Of a DNA stretch of 64,000 nucleotides, positions 54,501 through 64,000 are shown in pieces. A program made the position numbers and the translations under genes. Source of the DNA: Cystobasidiopsis lactophilus. Taxonomy: Eukaryota; Basidiomycota; Agaricostilbomycetes; Agaricostilbales; Chionosphaeraceae. Numbering within the stretch: position 1 is the first letter of the stretch; the number at the start of each line of letters is the position of its first letter. The notes under the pieces are model-generated. The model was not told the origin of the DNA. It worked only from the letters and a program-made list of their open reading frames with translations, and made no database searches. Location of the stretch: positions 2,542,001 to 2,606,000 of the forward strand of contig BCIO01000001.1 in NCBI GenBank assembly GCA_001599975.1. Direction: 5' to 3'.

Positions 54501-56023
54501 CGCCGAAGTCGGGGTAGTCGGTTGACGAGACCTCGTCCCCTTCGTCGCCGAGCTTGTCGAACTGATATACATAGCTGCGGTCATGACAGATATAGAATTA
54601 GCGCGAGGGTTACATGATGAACGACTGCGGACGTACTGGTTGCCAAAGTCAGATGCTGCAAACAAGAAGCCGGACTTCAAGATGCAAAGAGAGTTGGCGA
54701 CGGGGATGGTGTCAAAGTACTTGATCTTGACCGCCTCGACCTCTTCTTCGTTGCGCTCGATGGTGATCTTGAACAGATCGCCCTCCTCGCTTTGGGCCAA
54801 AACGAAGAAGTCACCCTGTGCGCAAGCAGAATCAGCAGTTGAGCGGCACAACTGCACAGTCTCTCGCACGCACCTTCATTTTGTGTAGAACAGAAGCAAC
54901 GATGATGATGCCGCGTTCTGGGTCGGAGAGCAGGGTTTGCCGCCTCGGAATGGGCACGCGGTGCTCCTTGACGCCCTGGTGCTTGTAGATGATGTAGTTC
55001 TCGGCACAGACTAAAACGCCAGAAGGGCCATCGAAGTGCTCAGAGTTAGAGGATTGCCCGCCCGGCACTGTGGGCGGCGAAGGTATCAGAACTTGAAAGA
55101 GACTTCGGAGCCGAACTGCAACTTACAAGGGATGAGCATGTTGGCTCTCGGGTCAGTCGCTTCGCTCCAGCGTCGCACAACGTGATTTAGACCAAGATCC
55201 AGCTCGTAGTAAGTGAGCATCTGTGAAAAACAGTCACCAACCATTCTGGTAGAAAGGGAGTTGGCGACAATTCCCACCTTTTCCGCCTCCTCAAAAGCTG
55301 TCCCTGTAGCATCCTGATCTGACTCGCTGTAATCGACTTCAAGAGCTGCGAACAGCGGGTTCTCGAAGCCGACGTCGAGGCCAGCGATGTAGTGGATGAC
55401 AGCGTTGGCCTTGTGGGCTTCCAAGGGCGAGGAGATGGTCAGGTTGGCGGCGGCATCTCGATTAAGCACATAGACCCTGTTCATTCAAGAGCATCTGATG
55501 AGATCCTTCGCTGAGCAGGGAGGATGGCGAAGAACGCACAATTTTGACTTGTCCAGCGCTCCCAGCATGATGCTCCGCCCTTTGGGATCCACAGCCAAGT
55601 ACTGCCCCGGGACCGTGCGGCGAGAGCCAGACTTGCCATACGTCTCTTGCTGCAGCTTGTTGAACGCATTGCTGGCCGGGTCGTATTCGAGCACAACGAC
55701 TCGGCCAGAGTCCGACGAGACAATGATGTAGTCTGTTGGCCCCCTCGACACTTAGCCACCATCCAGCACAGCTTGAACAGCACAAGCGCACCTTTAGTGC
55801 CGCCAGTCAAGCGGAAAGCAGCGATGGCCCGGACGACGCCGTAGGCCTCAGTGGTCAAAAGCGACGAAGCCTTGCCGGTGGCCGAGTCAACCTGCAGCAG
55901 CTCCAGCCGCGCCCCTCCCCGACAGACCAGGATCTGCTGCTGGCGGGTGAGCGGCGAAAAGTTGCCGAGGACGGCCTGGGTGATGGAAGTGGGAGGGAGG
56001 AGGGTGAGGTTGTAGAGATGCAT
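51522..56023 (-). CDS. RSE1: Splicing factor SF3b subunit 3 (RSE1/SF3b130)
   Basis: Large beta-propeller subunit of the U2 snRNP SF3b complex. The start [20 protein letters not shown] and [20 protein letters not shown] are diagnostic. Further landmarks are [153 protein letters not shown] and [16 protein letters not shown]. The C-terminus gives [20 protein letters not shown] and [15 protein letters not shown]. About 1,200 residues interrupted by more than ten short introns, normal for the family. It is the largest complete gene of the window. Distinguished from DDB1 by the N-terminus and the C-terminal helix. Confidence 0.95.
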
Positions 56024-57154
56024 GATTTCAAGCTGGCCTGCTTTGTTGGGCGATGGTGGCGCAGTGCCTGGCAGAGAACTAGGCTCTTAAAGACCAAGAA
56101 CAAAAGTCTTAAGAAGCACGGCAGTGGCGGGCGCCTGAGAACCAATTCACCTCAGCTCTGCCCGCGAACGAAAAAAGTTGGCGCGATGGCTCTTGGTGCG
56201 GGAGAGCGACGGTCGGGGTCTGAAAGTGCCTCTGCCATGCCAATGGACTGGTCCTCTGCTTCTTAAATTATGTGCCTGCTTGCGTGAATGCCCGCCAACC
56301 ATGCCATTTGCTGAATAAAACGCCTGCAAAGGCTGCCTTCCCTTTCTAATTCGGCCACTTGCTTGTGTTCCTGTGTTCTTCTGCTCAAGTATCATACTTG
56401 AAGTTGTCATAACTGGATTGCTTTCGATTTGGGCGGACCAGATTCGGGCGTATTGATCTATATGGGCCTTTCAGAGCAGTCTCGCTCTGGCATCAGTCTG
56501 CGCTGGTTGGTTTTGGCTTGTTTGCACGGTTGTGATATTCTTCTTACTCTCTGTCAACGTCTTGATCCAAAAAGTCTGCGCTCACTCCCCCTAAGGCCCG
56601 AAATGTAGCTTTGCCACCGTCATTACTGTCTGTCAATCGTCGCCGTCAATTGGTTCGGTCTGAGCTTTGCTTGAGGCATCTGTTCTTCAATGATCTTTTC
56701 CTCGACAACCGGCAGCAGAGATTTATGCGGGCAGATCGAAGCAGTTCAAAAGGCGAGGGAGGTGGCGAAGGCGTCTTGGGCTCGCAATTCCTGGCCTGGC
56801 GAAGTCTCGGTCAGGCGTCCTACTTGTAGATACTGTGAGACAAAATAGCGGAAAGCTTCGTTGCATTTTAGACCGGCGACCACATTTGCCACCGCAGGCT
56901 GCGCAAGCGAGCTCTGACTTTTACGCATTCTTTTCCCCTGCAGCCAATCCATCTTCCATAGAGCGGCGCCTCGTTGCGTTTACCCTTCTATTAACTTTAC
57001 TCTGCTGCTATTCCGGTCACTTTGGAGCGTTAACGTGCCTCTCTTTTCTCATTGTCACTGCGACCCGCCACCTTGACTCAGTACCTCCTTCTCAGCGAGC
57101 CTCCTTGGTTCCTTCTGTCCCCTCTCTGGATCGTGCAGTCGAGGTCATCTCATC
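56024..57154. promoter_or_regulatory. 1.1 kb divergent region, RSE1 / C2H2 gene
   Basis: Longest gene-free stretch of the window. It separates two outward-facing starts. Only short open frames without family likeness. It contains a perfect 17-base palindrome (56385-56401), listed separately. Confidence 0.45.
56385..56401. repeat. Perfect inverted repeat, 8+1+8
   Basis: tcaagtat-c-atacttga reads the same on both strands around a single central base. It lies about 360 bases upstream of the RSE1 start and 750 before the C2H2 start. It could be a dimer-binding site or chance. Confidence 0.6.
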
Positions 57155-58194
57155 ATGGTCGCCTGCGACGATTGCAACAAAAACTTTGGCAGCGACAAGG
57201 CTCTCCATCAACATTATGCCAATTCGCCCAGGCACCACTACTGTGCGCGTTGCGAGCGAGTCTTTGGCTCGCTGGGGTCTTTGAAGCAACACCGCGACAA
57301 CAGTAACATTGTAGGTATCCTCTCATCGTTGCCTGTTGGGAAAGGACTCATTGGAGACTGCCCCCGGCACAGCATTGGGCATGCAAGATCTGCAGTGACG
57401 ATCTTCCCAGCCACAGCGATCTCATGGAACACTACAAGGACGATCATGCAGCCTGCATCAAGTGCCGGTAGGCCTCTCTGTCTGTTGAAATGGGCCAAGC
57501 TAGGGTGCTAATGCGTCGATTGCAGCAAGGCTTTCCACGACGAGGCACGCTTGCTACAGCATTACGTCGAGTCAGACGAACACCATTTCTGTGTTCCTTG
57601 CCGCCGCGAGTTCCAAGCGTCCAGCCACTTGAACGCCCACTTGCGCTCGTCGACGCACCAGCCGAAGGACACCCGCTGCCCCTGGTGCCCCAAAGGTTTC
57701 GTCTCTCTGAGCGCGCTTTTGCTGCATTGGGAAGGAGGTTGTCCGTCGCAGGTCGTCGATCGCCAGAAGCTGAACGACTACGTCCAAAAATTCGATCGGC
57801 GCAACCTCGTCACCAACCCTTCTCGCCTGATCGAAGGAGGCTCGAGCCAAGTGATTACCCTGTCCGCCAATGCCAGGTCGTGGAACGGACAGGCATACGA
57901 GTGGTGAGTTGAGCGCATACTATTGGCCGGCATTGGCTGACTCCCTTGTTGCGCAGCTACCTCTGCCACTCGACCTTCGCCCAGCTGGCTCACCTTAACC
58001 AGCATCTGGCTTCTCCTCGACACGCGGAAAAGATCTACCGCTGTCCCAACTCTTCTTGCCACCTGGGCATTTCGACTCTGAGCGGCCTGATGCAGCACTT
58101 GGAGACGAGCTCATGCAGCGCTCACAGGTTCGCCGTCCAAGCGCGATCTACTTTGGAGGGCATGGTCGGAAGGATGGGCAGGTTGACCTTGTAG
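57155..58194 (+). CDS. C2H2 zinc-finger protein (five or more fingers)
   Basis: Predicted nucleic-acid-binding protein. The start at 57155 gives MVACDDCNKNFGSDKALHQH, the first finger (CxxC...HxxH-like). Then come HYCARCERVFGSLGSLKQHR, after an intron a CKICSDDLPSHSDLMEHYKD finger, KAFHDEARLLQHY, HHFCVPCRREFQASSHLNAH, RCPWCPKGFVSLSALLLHWE, and in the last exons YLCHSTFAQLAHLNQHL and RCPNSSCHLGISTLSGLMQH. Fingers have unequal linkers rather than TGEKP, so this is the basidiomycete type of poly-C2H2 protein often found in expanded families, of unknown targets. A cysteine-poor linker (about 57780-57900) separates fingers. Ends GMVGRMGRLTL. About 300 residues, three introns. Confidence 0.85.
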
Positions 58195-58822
58195 TTAGAG
58201 TACCAGATCTGCATCGTCAAGCCCATGAGCCTGGCGCGCCACCGGCTTGCGTTCCGTCTCCCTGAACCATCGCTTTCTGCCGCTAGTTTCTTGCCGGATC
58301 CTCCAATACAACCCAATACATGTCGTTCACTCCCCAAACAGGGCAGCTTTCGGGGCCGGAGCCCTCGCACAAGATGGAATGGCGGTCAATGCTGTGGCCT
58401 GCGTTCCCGCGTTGCCTTGCCCGTCCATGGCCCCCTTCCTGACTTGCATGCCGTGACTGCCTACTCTATGAGAGCCCTTAGCGGGGAAACGCGATCGCAA
58501 CAGCTCTTGGCTCTGGACAACGAGCGACCGGCTGATGTGCGCTCCCTCACGACAGAAGGCCGACACAAACCGTCCGAAATTTAGGCGGCCGCCTGTCCAC
58601 GAAGGCACACAGCCACCTTATTCATGGTCATAGCAACTCCAGGTCAGGATGGTCGACTGGTGTCCAGGTAACCCATTGCTAGGCAACCTGGCCTCCTTAA
58701 AAGCCGCTTCAACTCTTGTTCTCCTGCACCTCCTTCCTCCTTCCCTCCTTCCATTTCAAGTGCTGGTCACTTTCGCTCACGTTGCTGGTCCAACCTTTTC
58801 AATTCTCAGTCGAACTCCCAAA
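58195..58822. other. Spacer of about 0.63 kb with pyrimidine-rich tract
   Basis: Promoter of the Egh16-like gene. A polypyrimidine stretch (cctccttcctccttccctcc, about 58729-58755) lies 70-95 bases before the start codon. No other gene was seen. Confidence 0.5.
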
Positions 58823-60406
58823 ATGATGAAGCTCTCCGCTGTCGTTCTTGCTCTGACCTTTGCCCGTGTCGCCTTTGGACACGGTCTCATCGTTCGCCGT
58901 TTCCGAGCCCTCTGCCCTACATATAACATGCTAAGCTTGCGTTTGGTCAGACGGCCGTCACTGGCGCCAATGGCGTTCAAGGCCAAGGCTTTGGTGTCGA
59001 TCCCAGCACCCCTCGGTGAGCTGACAATCGTCCATACGAGGACGCTTCCTGAATGATAGTGTACAGAGATGGCACCAAGAACAAGCCGTTTCAACAGGAC
59101 ACCTCAATCCTCCGAGCCGGTATGCGCAGCCCACGCACACGTCCAACCCTCGGCTGATTTTCTCTCACAGACACGGGCTGCGGCAAGACCCAAGGAGCTG
59201 GCGCCGTGGACATCAGTACTGAGATGCAAAAGAATCTCGCTCTCGGAAGCGGTACGCTGTGCAGTGCCTTGTGTTTCGTGATCTTGGCTAAAAACATCTG
59301 CAGGCCAACTGCCCACGCCTGATGCTACTGGAGCGATCAGGATGACTGTCCATCAAGTCAACGGAGAGTGAGGATCTCCGGAGCTCTACGTTCTCATGTG
59401 ATGCGTTTGCTGAACTTTTATCAGCGGCGCTGGCCCTTACTCGGTGAGCCTCCACGTTGTCGAGCGTTTGAGTCGATGCTCACGGGCCGTTTGCAGTGCT
59501 CTGTGTCTGCCGATGCCTCTGGTCAGAACTTCCAGGCCATCGCGGTGACCCAAAATGTGCCCGTAAGCTCGTACTGCGGGTGCAGCAGGAAGCGCCACTC
59601 AACTGAGCACCCAGGGCCGCGACGTCCCAATTGTCGGTTCGCTCAGCGGCGGTGCGTAGAAACTTTACTCGAGAAGGAAAGGACAATTTGCTGAAGCATC
59701 TTGCCCTCGACAGCCAAAGCCACTGACTTCCAGCTGGTGGCGCAAATGCCTGCTGGAATGACCTGCACTGGTGGTTCGTTTTGGGCTCTTCGATGGCACA
59801 CTTTCACACTCTCAGACCCTATCTATCTTTTTTAGGCCCCAACGGAGACGCTTGTGTTGTTCGGTTGGTTGCCTTATCTTCTCTGTTTTAGCAAACTCTG
59901 ATCACTTAAGCGCAGCTGCCAGAACACGGCCGTATGTTCTCCTCGGATCTCTTGATACTGTCTGAACCTTCTCTGATGCAGATTGCTGGTCCATTCGGAA
60001 GCTGCGCTGCCATCCAGAATCCCGGAGGTAAGGCCCCCTGGGCACACCAGACAGCGAACTTACTGACGACTTGAACCTGCTGCCCCAGCTGCTGCCGCTC
60101 CCGCTGCTGCCGCCCCCGCTGCTGCCGCCCCCGCTGCTGCCACCCCCGCTGCTGCCGCCCCTGCTGCTGCTGCTCCCGTTGCCGCTGCTCCTGTCGCTGC
60201 TGCCGGATGTGAGTTCACTAACTTGTCCGCCCACACTGCACGGTGTCTCATCTTCCTCTCCTTTGAAGCTCCTGCTGCCGTCGCTCCTGTTGGTAAGTGG
60301 CATGCTTCGCCTTTACTCGGATTGGTCTCATCTGGACCCAGCCGCCCGCCGCCTCAAGCGCTGGATCCCCTCAGGTTTGGCCGACGGCACCGGTGTTTGG
60401 GCTTAA
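58823..60406 (+). CDS. Egh16-like secreted protein (Gas1/Mas family, DUF3129)
   Basis: Secreted protein of the Egh16/GAS/MAS family, first known from appressoria of powdery mildew and rice blast. A signal peptide (MMKLSAVVLALTFARVAFG) is followed by HGLI, then by splicing TAVTGANGVQGQGFGVDPST (the GANG...GFGV hallmark), YRDGTKNKPFQQDTSILRAD, TGCGKTQGAGAVDISTEMQK, RMTVHQVNGDGAGPYS, CSVSADASGQNFQAIAVTQN and VPGRDVPIVGSLSGA, AKATDFQLVAQMPAGMTCTG, GPNGDACVVRC, and AGPFGSCAAIQNPG. The C-terminal tail is an Ala/Pro repeat, then AARRLKRWIPSGLADGTGVW. Twelve or more introns give very small exons (19-30 bases in places). Looks intact. A role in host contact is family knowledge, not shown here. Confidence 0.88.
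60088..60200 (+). repeat. 15-bp tandem repeat coding for AAAAP units
   Basis: About six to seven copies of a unit like gctgctgccgccccc, in frame with the tail of the Egh16-like gene, giving Ala-Ala-Ala-Ala-Pro repeats with Thr and Val variants towards the 3' side. Later exons continue the Ala/Pro style. Confidence 0.8.
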
Positions 60407-60746
60407 GGGATTGCAGTCTGACCTTGCTTCGTGGACATTTGAGCGAAGTAGCGCACGATTGCAATGCTTGCATCGACGGGTTCACTTGGGATTCGCCTTC
60501 TGGAGACGCGCCAAACGACTTTCGTGCCTGCGCCACCATTTTGACACAGTTGCCAGACTTCATGGTGCTCGCTTTCTTGCCACCACATTCATCAGTGGTT
60601 GCTCGAATCAGTGACACAATGAGAAAAGGTTTTGAGGAAGTGGAAGAGAGCATTCAATTCAAAACCTTCTTTTGTCAGAATGAGGATCTGTCACCTTGAA
60701 GCCAAGATGCTGTCCTGGACTTTCCTGCTACGACGACAAGGGCATT

Positions 60747-61787
60747 ATGCTGTGGTTCTTGACGTTGTCACTGTCTCGACCCAAGCACCTTGCCGCCACC
60801 GGGCTTGCCCTGCTGTCCATTCTCCTCCTGGCCCTCCTCGCCTTCCTAAAGACGCCTGCAGCCTACCTCATTCAAAGCGCCAGCTCCGATGGTGTGCAGC
60901 GTGTGCATACATTTCAGGTCTGCAGCTACGCGTTTGGCCAGGCCTGGAGTTGCTCTCGCCTTAGCTTCGGCTTGAAACTGCCAGATGGTGAGCACTTCCG
61001 CTTTCTCCGAGTTTCAATCTCATTTTGCTCCAGTCCTCCACGGCGACGGCATATCGACAGCATGCGCGATCTTGACATCGATCAGTGAGACCGTTGTCAC
61101 CTGCAGTCCTAAGGAAACCAAGTTTGATCAGGGAGCAGACATATCTCTTGTGGCCAGCTTCTTCGTCTTCATACTATCGAGTCAGGTTGCCGATTTGGTC
61201 TTCAGCGTCCGACTCGCCTTCGCCTGCTGCTTCCTCGCTCTGCTCAGCTTCGTCACCGTCTGGGCTTCCGTCGCCGGCTACCTTGTTCTCCAATCTCGCA
61301 TGGAAAAGCCTGAAGTGGTGCTCTCCCTCGGCCCGTCCTTCTACCTCCTCTGTCTGGTCGGCATCTTTATGGGGATCGCCTTCACGTTGACGGCCCTCAG
61401 CACTCGCGCAACGTACAAGCGGCGGCAAGAGTTGAATGACCTGGAAAGGATTCTGAGGCGAGAGGAGGAGACGCGCCTGCATCAGCACCGACTCACCAGG
61501 CAAAGGTACTCCCTTCCTCTCACACTTCGCAGGACGCCTTACAAACAGAAAGCTTCTGCAGATCTGCCGGGGCGTTCTCATCATTCTCATACAATACCAC
61601 CACGCCCACCACTTTAGGGACGTTCACACGCAGCGCCTCAAGAGCAGTCTCCCATGAAGGCCTCAGCCACTCCTACACAGCAAGTGACCACGACCTGCTC
61701 GAGGTCACGCCCCCGAAGCCAGTCCCAAGCAAGCGCGTGTCAGCTTCGCCTCTCGTGTTGAACTTAGGGATTAGGGAAGAACTTTGA
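60747..61787 (+). CDS. Tetraspan membrane protein, SUR7/PalI (Rim9) type
   Basis: Four membrane helices in the SUR7/PalI plan. The start at 60747 gives MLWFLTLSLSRPKHLAATGL and helix 1 (LALLSILLLALLAFLKTPAA). An extracellular loop (FQVCSYAFGQAWSCSRLSFG) has the paired cysteines of the family; an intron leads to VLHGDGISTACAILTSI. Helices 2-4 follow (LVASFFVFILSSQVADLVF; LAFACCFLALLSFVTVWASV; LGPSFYLLCLVGIFMGIAFT). The cytosolic tail has basic and acidic blocks (YKRRQELNDLERILRREEET). I extend the gene past an apparent stop at 61615 with a small intron (gttctc...ctttag), giving RTFTRSASRAVSHEGLSHSY and an end at LNLGIREEL. Role: pH signalling or eisosome-type membrane organisation by family. 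Confidence 0.72.
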
Positions 61788-61849
61788 GGGAGGGCTTGAT
61801 GGGAACCATAAAATGTCTAGGATTGCACGATAACGCGGGAAAGCGGACT

Positions 61850-63269
<1,420 letters not shown>

Positions 63270-63572
63270 TCTGTGCTGGTTCGTCACAAACAACGACTCG
63301 ACTCATCATGCCTGAAATTTTGGGATGTCGTTCGGATGTCGCAGGCTTTCTGGTCCCTCTGCTGCTGCTTGCGTGTCGTTGTGAACTCGTATGCCCTAGA
63401 ATCCTAGATCCGTGAGGCCGCGTCGTCTGCCGGAGCCAAATCCGAGGTGCCCCCGTCACCGAGGAGGAATGCGCGGCCTTGCCCGGCTTCGTCCACGCAA
63501 GTCGCCTGGCCGAACTGGTGTCTATAAAAGGCCTCTTTTGCGCTTCTTGTTCTCACAATTCTACCAAATACA
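63270..63572. promoter_or_regulatory. Divergent promoter region LYS1 / mitochondrial gene
   Basis: A 303-base spacer between two outward starts. Near its right end tataaaag lies about 45 bases before the start of the plus-strand gene. Confidence 0.45.
63523..63530 (+). promoter_or_regulatory. TATA box of the gene at 63573
   Basis: tataaaag, a full TATA consensus, 42-50 bases before the ATG at 63573. That implies a very short leader or a start site close to the ATG. Confidence 0.45.
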
Positions 63573-64000
63573 ATGTCTGCCTTACTTCGTTCAAGACTCG
63601 GTCCTGCTCTCAAGTCGGTTGCCACCCGATTGACCTTTTGCCACCGAGACTAAGTTTCGCACAGATCATCGGTCCGCTTCAACTCTACACAAGCCGGCGC
63701 AGGACAAGACTCTGTCCAAGAACTGGCTGCTACGTTGAACAGACTCATTAAGAACCGACTGGTGAGGACTGTCTCCTTAGATGCCCAGTTGCCCAGCTCA
63801 TGTCTCGCTTCAAGGAACCTGCTGCCGCCGAGATGGGATCTATGAATCACATGCATCCTCACTACTACTATGGCCGATTTTACCGCCGTCGTGGCTCTCC
63901 CGTCAAGTACTTCGTCTTTGGCGGTCTCGCGGTCGGAGGCTGGTTCTGGTTGGCCCATCGTTACGATGACCGCTGCCACGACAAGGCTCTTCGACGAGAT
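63573..64000 (+). CDS. Mitochondrial inner-membrane protein, unknown (3' end outside window)
   Basis: Not recognised as a named family. The start MSALLRSRLGPALKSVATR is an Arg/Ser-rich, acid-free presequence typical of mitochondrial targeting. Two introns (ending cgcacag near 63663 and ctccttag near 63779) lead to SSVRFNSTQAGAGQDSVQEL and then to PVAQLMSRFKEPAAAEMGS. Next is a His/Tyr-rich stretch (MNHMHPHYYYGRFYRRRGSP), one membrane helix (VKYFVFGGLAVGGWFWLAHR) and a charged end that continues past base 64000. The plan fits a small subunit of a respiratory complex or an assembly factor; this is inference. Confidence 0.65.

Noticed and set aside
59902-60303. Minus-strand Ser/Gly-repeat open frame
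   Set aside because: It is the antisense of the AAAAP minisatellite and neighbouring exons of the Egh16-like gene; the Ser-Gly pattern is only the complement of Ala-Pro codons.
61738-61790. ttagggattaggg, telomere-like
   Set aside because: Only two imperfect units inside the tail of the tetraspan gene; no array and no subtelomeric features around it.

Overview
The window is a gene-dense piece of a nuclear fungal genome, almost certainly basidiomycete. The evidence is a myosin-motor chitin synthase ending in a DEK_C domain, a fungal lysine-pathway saccharopine dehydrogenase, a Zn2Cys6 regulator, an Egh16-like secreted protein and a PalI/SUR7-like tetraspan. Most genes are cut by many introns of about 45-70 bases, and several coding exons are only 4-18 bases long. 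I count about 34 protein genes in 64 kb, roughly one per 1.9 kb, with spacers often of 60-400 bases. A small, compact genome of the Pucciniomycotina type would fit, but that is inference. I see no transposons, retroelements, CRISPR arrays, rRNA or convincing tRNA genes.

Layout. 0-8.5 kb: 3' part of the chitin synthase (+), a small basic protein (-), a doubtful F-box/zinc protein (-) and enolase (+). 8.6-15.5 kb: DBP8 helicase (-), a Zn2Cys6 factor (+), a CYP7/CYP8-like P450 (-) and a secreted CAP/PR-1 protein (-). 16.5-24.1 kb: vacuolar Ca2+/H+ exchanger (-), FG nucleoporin NSP1 (-), Mob-family protein (+), a small membrane protein (-) and a possible tail-anchored microprotein (-). 24.2-33.9 kb: AP-2 alpha (-), GET1 (+), an orphan (-), U1 snRNP-C (-), LSM3 (+) and an MFS transporter (-). 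34.5-46.7 kb: NOG1 GTPase (-), F-box-like protein (+), an acidic orphan (-), a single-pass membrane glycoprotein (+), a RecJ-like DHH/DHHA1 phosphoesterase with a C-terminal PIP box (-), a proline-rich protein (+) and proteasome beta-2 (+). 47-64 kb: acid sphingomyelinase (+), Ran/GSP1 (+), SF3b subunit RSE1 (-), C2H2 zinc-finger protein (+), Egh16-like protein (+), tetraspan (+), saccharopine dehydrogenase LYS1 (-) and the start of a mitochondrial membrane protein (+).

Most genes are housekeeping: splicing (U1-C, LSM3, RSE1), nuclear transport (NSP1, Ran), ribosome biogenesis (DBP8, NOG1), protein targeting and turnover (GET1, AP-2, proteasome) and metabolism (enolase, LYS1). The more distinctive parts are the DHH/DHHA1 protein with a textbook PCNA-binding motif, a Zn2Cys6/P450/CAP trio that could handle sterols, the Egh16-like gene with an Ala/Pro minisatellite, microexons in enolase, Ran, NSP1 and the zinc-cluster factor, and two likely GC-AG introns. 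Splice sites were assigned by eye from consensus and reading frame, so exon edges of the less conserved genes are approximate.
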